This document shows, in pieces, positions 37,994 to 47,643 of a stretch of 64,000 bases of DNA (its first letter is position 1; every line of letters starts with the position of its first letter). Both the position numbers and the translations under genes were made by a program. The notes beneath the pieces were generated by a model. The model saw only the letters and a program-made list of their open reading frames with translations. It did not search any database and was not told the origin of the DNA. Origin of the DNA: an uncultured Planctomycetia bacterium (GTDB taxonomy: Bacteria > Planctomycetota > Phycisphaerae > Phycisphaerales > SM1A02); contig CALMPF010000057.1 in the NCBI GenBank assembly GCA_937871505.1, positions 62,001 to 126,000 of the forward strand, given 5' to 3'.

Positions 37994-39373
37994 ATGACGC
38001 AGAACAGTCCCCAGCCGGTCCACGCCCAGGTCCTGATCGTCGATGACGAGCTGGATCATGCCGAGGTGATGGCCGAGGCGCTGCGGAAGCCGGGGCACAT
38101 CTGCACGATCGTCGGGTCGCTGCGCGAAGCGGAGGAGGAGCTTCGGCATGGCGTCTTCGACGTGATCGTCACCGACCTGGTCATGGAGACCGAGACGGCG
38201 GGGCTCCGTGTCCTCGCCCTCGCGAAGGAGACCCAGCCGGAGGCGGAGACGATCATGGTCACCGCCCACGGCGACGTGCCGACGGCCAAGGCGGCGATCC
38301 AGGGAGGGGCGTATGACTTCATCGAGAAGCCGCTCGATCTCGATGTCTTCCGGAACCTCGTCCACCGGGCGGCGCAGACCGTGGTCCTGCGGCACCAGAA
38401 CTCCTCGCTGCGCGGCCAGGTCGAGAGCGCGTTCGGGTTCGAGGGGATCATCGGAACCTCGCAGGCGATCCGCAACGTCGTCCAGTCGATCCGGCAGGTC
38501 GCGCCGAGCAACCTGCCGGTCCTCATCCTCGGCGAGAGCGGGACCGGCAAGGAGCTGATCGCCGCGGCGATCCACAGGCACTCCAAGCGCGCCGACCGGC
38601 GCTACGTCACCTTCAACGCCGCAGGGCAGGCCGAGAGCCTGCTCGAGGATCAGCTCTTCGGGCACGTCCGCGGGGCCTTCACCGGCGCCGACCGCGACCG
38701 CGAGGGGGTCTTCGAGTACGCCGACCGGGGCACGCTCTTCCTCGACGAGCTCGGCGACATGCCGCTGGGGATGCAGGCGAAGCTTCTCCGGGTGCTCGAG
38801 AGCGGCGAGATCGTGCGCCTCGGCGCCAACCAGCCGCGCCGGACCGACGTGCGCTTCATCTCGGCGACCAACCGCGATCTGCGCTCGATGATCGCCGCGG
38901 GCACCTTCCGCGAGGATCTCTACTTCCGCGTGCGCGGCGCCGAGATCGCGGTTCCGCCGCTGCGGGCGCGGCGCGAGGATGTTCCCGTCCTCGTCAACCA
39001 CGCGCTGGGGCGCTTCAGCGCCGAGCTCGGGCGCCCGCGTCCGGAGATCACGCCGCCCGCGATGATGCGGCTGGTCGCCTACGACTGGCCGGGAAACGTG
39101 CGCGAGCTCCTCAACGTCGTCCAGCGGATGGTGGTGATGGGCTCCGGCGAAACCCTCGACCTGCGCGACGTGCCCGAGGAGATCAAGGCGGGGGATGCCG
39201 AGGACCTTCCGGAGATCCCCAGCCTCGCCGGGGTCGGCCTCGAGCGCCTCGAGAAGGAGGCGATCCGGCAGACGCTGGGAATGACCGGCGGCAACCGCGA
39301 GCAGACCGCGCGCATGCTCGGCATCGGGGAGCGGACGCTCTACCGCAAGCTCAAGGAGTACGGGCTGCGATAG
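37994..39373 (+). CDS. Sigma-54-dependent response regulator (NtrC family)
   Basis: 459 residues: receiver domain 12-125 with acidic pair Asp17-Asp18, phospho-acceptor Asp61 (VTDLVM) and Lys112; AAA+ domain about 145-385 with Walker A GESGTGKE, the sigma-54 contact loop GAFTGA (227-232) and Walker B LFLDELG; and a Fis-type HTH at the C terminus (NREQTARMLGIGERTLYRKL). It would activate sigma-54 promoters after phosphorylation. No histidine kinase gene is beside it, so the partner is encoded elsewhere. LptF/LptG-like genes follow 17 bp downstream. Confidence 0.93.
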   Translation: MTQNSPQPVHAQVLIVDDELDHAEVMAEALRKPGHICTIVGSLREAEEELRHGVFDVIVTDLVMETETAGLRVLALAKETQPEAETIMVTAHGDVPTAKAAIQGGAYDFIEKPLDLDVFRNLVHRAAQTVVLRHQNSSLRGQVESAFGFEGIIGTSQAIRNVVQSIRQVAPSNLPVLILGESGTGKELIAAAIHRHSKRADRRYVTFNAAGQAESLLEDQLFGHVRGAFTGADRDREGVFEYADRGTLFLDELGDMPLGMQAKLLRVLESGEIVRLGANQPRRTDVRFISATNRDLRSMIAAGTFREDLYFRVRGAEIAVPPLRARREDVPVLVNHALGRFSAELGRPRPEITPPAMMRLVAYDWPGNVRELLNVVQRMVVMGSGETLDLRDVPEEIKAGDAEDLPEIPSLAGVGLERLEKEAIRQTLGMTGGNREQTARMLGIGERTLYRKLKEYGLR

Positions 39374-39390
39374 CCTGCCCTCTCCAGCCG

Positions 39391-41046
39391 GTGTCGCTGC
39401 TCTCCCGCTACATCCTCGTCGAGGTGGTCAAGGTCATGCTGCTCGCCTGCGGCGTGCTCGTGGCCGTCATCGCCTTCGGCGCCGCGATCAGGCCGCTGGC
39501 GCAGAACCTCCTCGGGCCCTTCGATCTGGTGAAGTACGTCGCGCTGGCGTCGGTGCCGATGCTCCAGTTCGCGCTGCCCTTCGCGGCAGGCTTCGCCTCG
39601 ACGATCGTGCTCCACCGGATGGCCAGCGACAACGAGATCCAGGCGATGTCGCTCAGCGGCCTGAGCTACCGGCGCATCCTGCGGCCGATCACGCTGCTGG
39701 GGGCGCTGCTCGCGGGCGTGATGCTCGTGCTGGTCCTCGCGGTCGTCCCGCAGTTCTGGATCATCATCCGCGACACGCTCACCCGCGACGCCACCCGGCT
39801 CTTCATCGCCACCGTCGAGGATGGCCGCGCCTTCAGCAGCGAGCGGCTCCAGATCTTCGCGGACGAGATCCGCGAGGTCCCTCCGCCGCCGGGGGGCGAG
39901 GCGAGCTCGCGCCTGCTCATGGCCGGCGTCGTCGCGATCGAGCGCGGCCACGATGGATCGCTTCAGACCGAGTTCACGGCGGAGCTGGCGACCGTCGACG
40001 TCTACCGGCTTCCTGAAGGGACCTTCCTCAAGCCGGCGCTGCTCGATGCGACGATCTACCGCGACGCCGACGCGGCGCTGATCCGCGTGCCCCGCGCCGA
40101 GCCGGACGCCGTCCGCATCGCCGGGCGCGGCTTCGCGGAGCCGAAGTTCATGACGCTCAACCAGATGGCCTCGGCGCTCGCCCGCCCGGCGCGATACGGC
40201 CCGATCGCGGAGCGCCGCGAGGGACTGGCGCGGGTGCTCCGCACCGCCTCGACGTGGCGCGCCATCGACGCCGCGCTCGACGCGCGCGGCGGCGAGGGAG
40301 CGCTGCGGCTCGAGGACGCCCTCGGTCGGCGACACTACGAGATCCGCGGCGGCCGGCTGCGCGGCGACCGGATCCGCCCGCGCTCCGGCGACGCCATCCG
40401 CGTGACCGAGTTCGTCGAGGGCGCCGCGACGCGGGAAGCGACCGCGTCGGAAGCGCGGGTCGTCGTCGCCGAGGGCCGCGTGGATCAGCGGCCGCTGGTC
40501 GAGCTGCTCTTCGTCGATCCCGTGGCGCGGCCGGTCGAAGCGGCGGCCTCGGATGCGGTGCCGCGCTGGCCGCCGCGACTTCCGGCGCTGCATCTGACGG
40601 TGCCGACCGAGGCGGTGACGCTGGTCGAGGAAGGGGACCTCGCCTCGAGCTACGCGGCGCTGATCGAGGACGTCGAGCGCGGTCCTGGCCCGGCTTCGGC
40701 CCTCGCCGAGGAGGCGCGGCGCTGGGCGAAGGCGATCGACGACGAGCAGCGCCGTCTCGAGCGCGACATCCTCGCCCGCGCCACCCAGCGCGTGGCGCTC
40801 GCCCTCTCGGCGCCGCTGCTGCTCCTGCTCGGCGCGGTCCTCGCGATCTGGCGCCGCAGCTCGACCCCGCTGGAGATCTACGCCATCGCCTTCGTCCCTG
40901 CGATCATCAACGTCCTGCTCATCTCCAGCGGCGAGCAGATGCTCAAGGGAGGGCGGCTCGTCACCGGCGAGCTGGTCGCCTGGAGCGGCAACGCCGTGCT
41001 CGCGCTCGTCGTCGCGCTCGCGTGGTGGCGGATGGGCCGTCACTGA
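39391..41046 (+). CDS. LptF/LptG-family permease (first of pair)
   Basis: 551 residues. The YjgP/YjgQ layout is clear: three N-terminal helices (about 12-35, 50-75, 95-120), a large periplasmic beta-rich domain, and three C-terminal helices (about 465-545, with LALSAPLLLLLGAVLAIW). The RMASDNEIQAMSLSGLSYRRIL coupling helix is typical. These permeases extract lipopolysaccharide toward the outer membrane with LptB and LptC, absent here. The periplasmic domain is longer than in E. coli LptF. GTG at 39391 fits the usual N-terminal SLLSRYIL. Confidence 0.87.
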   Translation: MSLLSRYILVEVVKVMLLACGVLVAVIAFGAAIRPLAQNLLGPFDLVKYVALASVPMLQFALPFAAGFASTIVLHRMASDNEIQAMSLSGLSYRRILRPITLLGALLAGVMLVLVLAVVPQFWIIIRDTLTRDATRLFIATVEDGRAFSSERLQIFADEIREVPPPPGGEASSRLLMAGVVAIERGHDGSLQTEFTAELATVDVYRLPEGTFLKPALLDATIYRDADAALIRVPRAEPDAVRIAGRGFAEPKFMTLNQMASALARPARYGPIAERREGLARVLRTASTWRAIDAALDARGGEGALRLEDALGRRHYEIRGGRLRGDRIRPRSGDAIRVTEFVEGAATREATASEARVVVAEGRVDQRPLVELLFVDPVARPVEAAASDAVPRWPPRLPALHLTVPTEAVTLVEEGDLASSYAALIEDVERGPGPASALAEEARRWAKAIDDEQRRLERDILARATQRVALALSAPLLLLLGAVLAIWRRSSTPLEIYAIAFVPAIINVLLISSGEQMLKGGRLVTGELVAWSGNAVLALVVALAWWRMGRH

Positions 41047-41092
41047 GCCTCCCCCGCGCCGTGCGCGCCGCGGCGACTCCCAGTCCTCCCAG

Positions 41093-41157
41093 CCAGTTCG
41101 ACCGGCCAGTTACCCCGGCCAGTCACCCCAGCCAGTCACTCCAGCCAGTCACCCCAC
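41093..41157. repeat. Degenerate 13-bp tandem repeat, 5 units
   Basis: Five contiguous units resembling CCAGTCACCCCAG in the 204-bp gap between the two permease genes. The period of 13 is not a multiple of three, so coding is not the reason for it. Confidence 0.85.
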
Positions 41158-41250
41158 CAGCCGGTCCGCAGTCGGTCGCTTCGATCGGCCGACCCGCACG
41201 CTCCCTCCGCTTCCCGTACCGCCTCTCGTAGCCGCTCGCCCGCAGCCCGG

Positions 41251-42450
41251 ATGGCGCTCGCCGCAGGCGTCCGAGCCGGAGGGCTTCCGCGAATCACCGT
41301 GACCATCGTCGACCGTCACATCGCCTTCAGGTTCCTCTGGAACTTCCTGGTGCTCTTCGCGCTGCTCTTCGTCTTCGCGATCGCCATCGACGTGATCCTC
41401 CAGCTCGACCGTTTCATGGAGGCCGCGGAGGCGGCCGTGGGCCGGGGCGACTATCCGGGACTTCCCGCGGCGCTGCTCGCGGCGGTCTTCAACTTCCACG
41501 GTCCGCGCATCTTCCAGTTCTACGCCTATCTGCTCGGACTCGTCAGCGTGGCGGCGATGGGGTTCACGCTCGCGCAGATGCACCGTCACCGCGAGCTCCT
41601 GGCCCTGCTCGCGGCGGGGGTGAGCCTGCCGCGGATGGCGCTGCCGATTCTCGCGGTCGGAGTGGGCCTGAACGCGATCCAGGTGGTGAACGCCGAGCTT
41701 GTGGTGCCCCGCCTTGCCGCGCTGCTCAGCCGCGAGCACTCCGACATCCTGGCGCCGGGCGTGAGGAGCTTCCCGATTCCGCTCACGCCCGACGGCGAGG
41801 GGCGCCTCGTCGCGGCCGAGTCGTTCGATCCGACGGCATGGCGGATGACCGGTCTGCTGGTGATCGAGCGGGACGAGCGCGGGTCGCTGCTGCGGCGCGT
41901 CGTCGCCGAGAGCGCCACGTGGGATCCTCGCTTCCGCTCGTGGCGGCTCGAGAACGGCCGGGCGATCGCCCGCGCAGCAGGCCCTGACGGAGCCGGTCTC
42001 GACCCGCGCGCCGCGGAGCTCGGGGGCGCCGCGAGCGTCGTCGCCGAGCCGGTCGGGAGCGTGGAGACGCCGCTCGATCCCGACGCGATCTCGGTGCGCC
42101 GCTCCGCCCCGTATGCCCAGATGCTCAGCGTCGCGCAGCTTCGCAGGCTCGAGCGCAGCGGCGGCGTCGACCGCGGGACCGTGCAGCGGGCGACGTGGGG
42201 CCGCTTCGCGACCGCGCTGGCGAACCTGGTCATCCTGGTGCTGGCCATGCCGAGCTTCCTGCTGCGCGAGCCGGCGAACCTGCTCCGTCAGGCGGTGAGC
42301 TGCTCGGCGCTGGCGATCGCGGCGACGCTCCTGGTGCTCGTCGGACTGACCATCGCGCTCCCGGGCGTCCCCACGGTGGTCTCCGTCTTCGCGCCGGTCG
42401 CCATCCTCGCCCCGGCCGCGCTCGGGCGCCTGCTCGGCGTGCGGACGTGA
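41251..42450 (+). CDS. LptF/LptG-family permease (second of pair)
   Basis: 399 residues. N-terminal VDRHIAFRFLWNFLVLFALLF and the LAQMHRHRELLALLAAGVSLPRM coupling segment match the LptF/G family, followed by a shorter periplasmic domain and C-terminal helices (about 320-395). LptF and LptG normally form a heterodimer, and the tandem genes fit this. A GTG at 41299 (VTIVDRHI) matches the family N terminus as well as or better than the ATG at 41251; neither has a good ribosome site. Confidence 0.85.
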   Translation: MALAAGVRAGGLPRITVTIVDRHIAFRFLWNFLVLFALLFVFAIAIDVILQLDRFMEAAEAAVGRGDYPGLPAALLAAVFNFHGPRIFQFYAYLLGLVSVAAMGFTLAQMHRHRELLALLAAGVSLPRMALPILAVGVGLNAIQVVNAELVVPRLAALLSREHSDILAPGVRSFPIPLTPDGEGRLVAAESFDPTAWRMTGLLVIERDERGSLLRRVVAESATWDPRFRSWRLENGRAIARAAGPDGAGLDPRAAELGGAASVVAEPVGSVETPLDPDAISVRRSAPYAQMLSVAQLRRLERSGGVDRGTVQRATWGRFATALANLVILVLAMPSFLLREPANLLRQAVSCSALAIAATLLVLVGLTIALPGVPTVVSVFAPVAILAPAALGRLLGVRT

Positions 42451-42797
42451 TCGGGCGGGTCGTCGGCGCGGATCGTGGGCCTGGCCTCGTTCCGCCGGGC
42501 TCGGCGCCGCGAGCGCGCTGCGCGCGGACGCTCGCGTCGGCGCTGAGCAGAACTCCCGGACCGGCGACGGCGACTTCGCGGCGCCGGCGTCGGTGGCGCG
42601 AGGAGCGGCGGCACCGGCGACTGAGTCGCTGCGCGGGAGCCCCCAGAGCCCGAGAGCGCCAGCCCCCGGAGCCCCCGCCCTCCGCGGGACGTCGGCGCCG
42701 CTTCCTCGTATGCTGCCAGCGTTGCGAGCTGCGGCCTCCGAAGGGCGGCGACCGCGACGCCATCCGTGCGACTGCATCCTTCGGACCCGAGCGACCC
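42451..42797. other. Gene-free stretch before nrdR
   Basis: 347 bp between the second permease and nrdR. I see no gene, repeat array or clear promoter. Confidence 0.4.
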
Positions 42798-43367
42798 GTG
42801 ATCTGCCCGTACTGCTCCACCGACGACGACAAGGTGATCGACAGCCGCGCCTCGGATGGCGGCGAGTCGATCCGCCGCCGCCGCATCTGCAACGCCTGCG
42901 GAAAGCGCTTCACGACCTACGAGCGGGTCGAGAAGACGGCGCGCCTGATGGTGGTCAAGCGCGACGGCTCGCGCGTCCCCTTCGATCCCGAGAGCATCCT
43001 GCGCGGGGTCCAGGCCGCCTGCGGCAAGCGGCCGATTCCGGAAGACGCCAAGCGCGAGGTGCTCCGCGCCGTCGAGGATGAGGTCCATCGCGAGTTCGAG
43101 CGCGAGGTTGCCAGCGCCGAGATCGGGCGCCGGGTCGCGTCGAAGCTGCGCGGTCTCGATCAGGTCGCGTACATCCGCTTCGCGAGCGAGTACTACGGCT
43201 TCGGCTCGCTCGAGGACTTCCTCGCGGAGATCGACGAGCTTGCCCAGCGGCCCGGCCCGCCGCGCAACCATCCCGAGCTCTTCACCAGCGTCCCCGCCGA
43301 CGCGCCGACGCGCGACGCGGGCGCCGCCCGCAGCGATGCGGAGGCGGCGCGCAGCGGCAGGGCATGA
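42798..43367 (+). CDS. nrdR: Transcriptional repressor NrdR
   Basis: Represses ribonucleotide reductase genes according to the ATP/dATP state. 189 residues: zinc ribbon C3/C6 and C31/C34, the GESIRRRRICNACGKRFTTYERVE signature (in part), and an ATP-cone (about 46-136) with RDGSRVPFDPESILRG. The typical protein is about 150-175 residues; this one has an Ala/Arg-rich tail of about 40. The start is GTG. Its stop overlaps the next ATG as ATGA. Confidence 0.95.
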   Translation: MICPYCSTDDDKVIDSRASDGGESIRRRRICNACGKRFTTYERVEKTARLMVVKRDGSRVPFDPESILRGVQAACGKRPIPEDAKREVLRAVEDEVHREFEREVASAEIGRRVASKLRGLDQVAYIRFASEYYGFGSLEDFLAEIDELAQRPGPPRNHPELFTSVPADAPTRDAGAARSDAEAARSGRA

Positions 43368-46300
43368 CGGCCTCCCGCGCGATCGACCCGGTCGCGGCGG
43401 CCCGCCGAACGACGCGGATCCTGCGAAGCAGGCCGCGCCGAGCGGACGGAGACGTGCGGGCGGCTCGGCGCGCGGGCGAGCGCTCTCCGGAGTTCGCTGC
43501 GCCTCGGCGAACGACCCCGCCGCTCGCGGTCGGCAGCGCCGCGTCGGCGGCCGATCAGCCTCGAGCAGCTCCGTCGCCAGCCCGCCGCGACGAGTCGCCG
43601 GTCGCGGCAGTCGACGCCTCGCACTTGACTCCGCCGCGATTGACTCCGCCGCAATTGACTCCGCCGCAGCTGGTTCCGCCGCCACCGTTTCCGCCGCAAC
43701 CCCACCCGCCGCGCCTGGTCCCGCCTCGGCTGGTTCCATCACCACCGGCTCCACCGCAACTGATGCCCCAGCAACTGGTTCCCCCGCCCGTGTCTCCGCA
43801 CCGCTCCGATCGTCGCTTCACCCGCCCCGCACGCGCCGTCCTTTGCGGAGTCCTCCGCGCGGCGGTCACCGGCGCATCCGCTGCGTTCCGCGCCCTCTCC
43901 GCGCGAGCGGCCCTCGCCGCCGGCGCGAGCCTGCTCTTCCCCGCGGTCGCGGCGGGTGCAGGCGCTCCGGTGGGCTACTACAGGCAACCTGCGATCCACG
44001 GCGACACGATCGTCTTTGTCGCCGAGGGCGATCTCTGGCGCGTCGGAATCGACGGCGGCAGCGCGACGCGGCTCACTTCGCATCAGGGCGACGAGACGCA
44101 CCCGCGCATCAGCCCTGACGGTTCCCTGCTCGCCTTCATCGCGACGTACGAGGGGCCGAGCGAGCTCTATGTGATGCCGGTCGCGGGCGGCCTTCCGCGG
44201 CGGCTGACCTTCGACGGCGGCGCCATCGCCGCCATCGGCTGGGCGGACGAGCGACGCGTGATCTGCTCGACGCGCTCGCGGTCGACGCTTCCCGATGTCC
44301 AGCTCGTTCTGGTCGATGCCCGCTCCGAGCGTCCCTCGACCGAGGTCGTGCCGCTCTCTCAGGCATCGGACGGGACGTACCTCCCGGATGGCGCCCTGGT
44401 CTTCACGCGGCAGGCCTTTCAGGGCAGCCACGCCAAGCGGTACCAGGGAGGAACCGCTCAGCAGCTCTGGCGCTTCGATCGCGGAGCGGCGGAGGCGGTC
44501 CCGCTCACCGCCGACTTCCCGGGGACGAGCCGCCAGCCGATGCGCTGGAACGAGCGCATCGTCTTCGCCAGCGATCGCGACGGCACGATGAACCTCTGGT
44601 CGATGCTGCCGGATGGCGGCGACCTTCGCCAGCACACCCGCCACGAGGGGTTCGATGTCCTCGGGCCCAGCATCGGGCCCAGCCTCGGGTCTGGCCTCGG
44701 GTCTGGCCTCGGGTCCGGCGGGGGCCCCGAAGGGGGTCCCACGCGGGACGCGGGCGAAGCACCGCGGGATGCTCGCGCGACCGCGCCGGGGCTCGGCTCG
44801 GGCGGCGATCGCGTCGTCTATCAGCTCGGGGCGGACGTGCGGCTGCACGAGCTTTCTTCGGGACGCGATCGCCTCATCGAGATCACCCTCACCACCGATC
44901 TCGACCAGATGCGCGAGCAGTGGATCGAGAACCCGCTGGAGTTCCTGACCACGGCGCACCCGGCCCCGGATGGCTCCGCGGTGGTCATCACGGCGCGCGG
45001 GCGCGTCTTTGTCGCTCCAGCGAAGCAGGGGCGCCTCGTCGAGGTCTCGCGCGACAGCGACGTGCGCTACCGCGACGCGCGCTTCCTCGTCACCGTGCCG
45101 CCGGTGAAGCCGAAGGAAGGCGCGGCGGAGAGGAAGTCTCCCGGGTCCGCCGAGCCGGAGGCCGGCGCAGAAGCGGGCGCCGGTCGAACGATCCCCCCGA
45201 CTCCACAGGGTCAGCCCGCCTCCGATGCTCACGCGAGCGGTCCGGATGCCGCGGCCCCCGACGTCGATTCGGCCCCTTCGACCCTCGCGCTCCTGGCGCT
45301 CTCCGATCGCTCCGGCGAAGTTGAGTTCTGGCTGCTGCCGGCGGACGGGGTTCCCGTTCCGGGACTGGAGCCGCGGCAGCTCAGCAGCGACGGGAGGGTG
45401 CTTCGCTGGGTCGGCGTGCCCTCGCCGGATGGCAGGCTCGTCGCCCACACCGACAAGGACCAGCGGCTCTCGATCCTCGATGTCGCCACCGGCGTGAGCC
45501 GGGTCGTCGCGGAGTCGACCATCGGCGACTACGAGGAGATCGTCTGGTCGCCCGATGGCGCCTGGTTCGCCGTCGTCGCCCCGGCCTCCAACCTCTTTCG
45601 GCAGATCTTCCTCTGCCGCGTCGCGGATGGCGCGATGGTCCCGGCGACGACCGATCGGTTCGACAGCTTCGCCCCGGCGTGGAGCCCCGATGGCGACTGG
45701 CTCTGGTTCATCTCCGATCGCAATCTCGTCACGTCGGTGCGGAGCCCCTGGGGCTCGTATCAGCCAGAGCCCTACATGGGCACGAAGAGCAGGCTCTACG
45801 GCGTCGCGCTGCGCGACGGCCTGCGCTCGCCCTTTGCGCCGATGACCGAGCTCGACGGCCGCCCTGCCGACGCGCCCTCCGAACCGCAGCGCGACCGCGA
45901 AGAGACACCTCCCGCGCCGCCGGTCCCTCCAGCGTCTCCCGACGGCGGCGGCGCGGCTGCGCCCGCACCGGTGCGAGCGGAACCGTCCGCGGTGCCGCGG
46001 GCCATCGCCACCGAGGGGCTCGCGAGCCGACTGATCGAGCTCCCCGTCCCGCCGGGGACGTACTCGGGGCTCATGGCCACGGAGAAGGGTCTCTTCTGGC
46101 TTTCGACCGCGCCGGTCTCGCAGGATGTCTCCCTCGTGGGCATGACGTTCGATCGGCTCGAGCAGAAGGTCGTTCCGATCCTCGAGAAGGTCAGCGCGGC
46201 GGCGCTCAGCGGCGATCGCTCGACGATCCTGGTGCGCCGCGAGCGATCGCTCCATCTGGTCCCGGCCGCCGTCGCGGCTGCCGACGCGGCCAAGACGCAG

Positions 46301-47632
46301 GTGAACCTCGACGGCTGGAGGCTCTCGCTGGTGCCGCGGCTTCAGTGGCGGCAGATGTTTCTCGATGCGTGGCGGCTCCACCGCGACTACTTCTACGACC
46401 CCGGAATGCACGGAGTGGACTGGGCGGCGATGCGCGAGAAGTACCTGCCGCTCGTCGACCGGGTGACGACGCGCGACGAGCTCTCCGATCTCGTCGCGCA
46501 GATGGTGGGGGAGCTCTCCGCCCTGCACACCTCGGTGCGAAGCGGCGATCGGCGCCGCGGGCGCGACTCCATTCCCATCGGCTTCCTCGGCGTCGAGCTC
46601 GTGCGCGACGAGCCGCGCGGGGGCTGGACGGTCGCGCGCGCCTTCGCGCATGACCCCGACGAGCCGTCGACGGCGCCGCCGCTGAGCCGGCCGGAGTCCC
46701 GCGTGCTCCCGGGGGAGACGATCCTGCGGATCAACGGCGTCGCGACGCTCGAGGTCGACGATCCTGCGCTTCTGCTCCGGGGCACGATCGGGAAGCAGGT
46801 TCTGCTGCACGTGCGGCGCGCCGAGGGCGATCGCGCGGAGGAGCCCGACGGAGCGGGGGCGCCGGCTGCTCGACCCCCCGCCGGGGCCGCGGAGGGGGCG
46901 CTCGCGCAGCCGGATGGCCCCGGCATCCGCCGGGTGGTGACGGCGCCGATCTCCGCGGCCGAGTTCAGCGCGCTGCGCTACGGCGACTGGACGCTCGCGC
47001 GCCGGCGGATGGTCGAGGAGCGCGGCGACGGTCGGCTCGGCTACGTCCATCTGCGGGCGATGGGCACCGAGAACTGGACCGAGTGGGCGAAGGCGTTCTA
47101 TCCGGTCTTCACGCGCGAGGGGCTGGTGGTCGACGTGCGGCACAACCGGGGCGGGAACATCGACTCGTGGATCCTCGGGCGGCTCATCCGCCGCGCGTGG
47201 TTCGGCTGGAGCCGTCGCATCGGGCAGCCGCCGCTCTGGAACATGCAGTACGCCTTTCGCGGCCACGTCGTCGTCCTCTGCGACGAGTGGACGGCGAGCG
47301 ACGGCGAGGCGTTCGCCGAAGGCGCCAAGCGCCTCGGCATCGGCCCCGTCATCGGCACCCGGACGTGGGGCGGAGAGATCTGGCTTTCGGCGCAGAACAT
47401 CCTCGTCGATCGCGGCATCGCCACGGCGGCGGAGTTCGGCGTCTTCGGCCCGGAGGGGACGTGGCTCGTCGAGGGGATCGGCGTCGAGCCGGACATCGTC
47501 GTCGACAACCTCCCGCACGAGACCTTCATGGGACGCGACCGCCAGCTCGAGACCGCCGTCGAAGTGCTCCTGCGAAAGCTCGAGGAGTCACCGATTCCCC
47601 CCCTCAACCGTCCGCCCTTCCCGGTCAAGTGA
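43364..47632 (+). CDS. Tricorn-like S41 protease, exported
   Basis: Up to 1422 residues. After a Pro-rich N terminus made of a 15-bp repeat (residues about 88-137) and a hydrophobic export segment (about 170-200) come two propeller-like regions (about 205-610 and 625-960; ISPDGSLLAFIA, WSPDGAWFAV, WSPDGDWLWF), a core with His1055 in GELSALHTSV, a PDZ-like part (about 1070-1190), and an S41 domain with Ser1312 in WTASDGEAF and a final GIGVEPDIVVDN. These match tricorn protease, which trims peptides. ATG 43364 overlaps nrdR by ATGA, but the real start may be nearer the export signal, such as 43762. Confidence 0.85.
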   Translation: MTASRAIDPVAAARRTTRILRSRPRRADGDVRAARRAGERSPEFAAPRRTTPPLAVGSAASAADQPRAAPSPARRDESPVAAVDASHLTPPRLTPPQLTPPQLVPPPPFPPQPHPPRLVPPRLVPSPPAPPQLMPQQLVPPPVSPHRSDRRFTRPARAVLCGVLRAAVTGASAAFRALSARAALAAGASLLFPAVAAGAGAPVGYYRQPAIHGDTIVFVAEGDLWRVGIDGGSATRLTSHQGDETHPRISPDGSLLAFIATYEGPSELYVMPVAGGLPRRLTFDGGAIAAIGWADERRVICSTRSRSTLPDVQLVLVDARSERPSTEVVPLSQASDGTYLPDGALVFTRQAFQGSHAKRYQGGTAQQLWRFDRGAAEAVPLTADFPGTSRQPMRWNERIVFASDRDGTMNLWSMLPDGGDLRQHTRHEGFDVLGPSIGPSLGSGLGSGLGSGGGPEGGPTRDAGEAPRDARATAPGLGSGGDRVVYQLGADVRLHELSSGRDRLIEITLTTDLDQMREQWIENPLEFLTTAHPAPDGSAVVITARGRVFVAPAKQGRLVEVSRDSDVRYRDARFLVTVPPVKPKEGAAERKSPGSAEPEAGAEAGAGRTIPPTPQGQPASDAHASGPDAAAPDVDSAPSTLALLALSDRSGEVEFWLLPADGVPVPGLEPRQLSSDGRVLRWVGVPSPDGRLVAHTDKDQRLSILDVATGVSRVVAESTIGDYEEIVWSPDGAWFAVVAPASNLFRQIFLCRVADGAMVPATTDRFDSFAPAWSPDGDWLWFISDRNLVTSVRSPWGSYQPEPYMGTKSRLYGVALRDGLRSPFAPMTELDGRPADAPSEPQRDREETPPAPPVPPASPDGGGAAAPAPVRAEPSAVPRAIATEGLASRLIELPVPPGTYSGLMATEKGLFWLSTAPVSQDVSLVGMTFDRLEQKVVPILEKVSAAALSGDRSTILVRRERSLHLVPAAVAAADAAKTQVNLDGWRLSLVPRLQWRQMFLDAWRLHRDYFYDPGMHGVDWAAMREKYLPLVDRVTTRDELSDLVAQMVGELSALHTSVRSGDRRRGRDSIPIGFLGVELVRDEPRGGWTVARAFAHDPDEPSTAPPLSRPESRVLPGETILRINGVATLEVDDPALLLRGTIGKQVLLHVRRAEGDRAEEPDGAGAPAARPPAGAAEGALAQPDGPGIRRVVTAPISAAEFSALRYGDWTLARRRMVEERGDGRLGYVHLRAMGTENWTEWAKAFYPVFTREGLVVDVRHNRGGNIDSWILGRLIRRAWFGWSRRIGQPPLWNMQYAFRGHVVVLCDEWTASDGEAFAEGAKRLGIGPVIGTRTWGGEIWLSAQNILVDRGIATAAEFGVFGPEGTWLVEGIGVEPDIVVDNLPHETFMGRDRQLETAVEVLLRKLEESPIPPLNRPPFPVK
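43625..43774. repeat. 15-bp in-frame tandem repeat, about 10 units
   Basis: Units of TTGACTCCGCCGCAA type, increasingly diverged toward the 3' end, encoding LTPPQ/LVPPP pentapeptides. If translation starts at 43762 the array is largely leader DNA rather than protein. Confidence 0.85.
44661..44720. repeat. 12-bp in-frame tandem repeat, 5 units
   Basis: Units of TCGGGTCTGGCC type encode a GPSIGPSLGSGLGSG loop inside the first propeller of the tricorn-like protease, an insertion expected between blades. Confidence 0.8.
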
Positions 47633-47643
47633 GCGGCCTCCCG

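Noticed and set aside
41093-41157. CRISPR or integration-site repeats
   Set aside because: Period of 13 bp with no spacers; simple degenerate tandem repeat.
43739-47518. 1259-residue - strand frame
   Set aside because: Antisense of the tricorn-like protease; composition is shadow-like and has no motifs.
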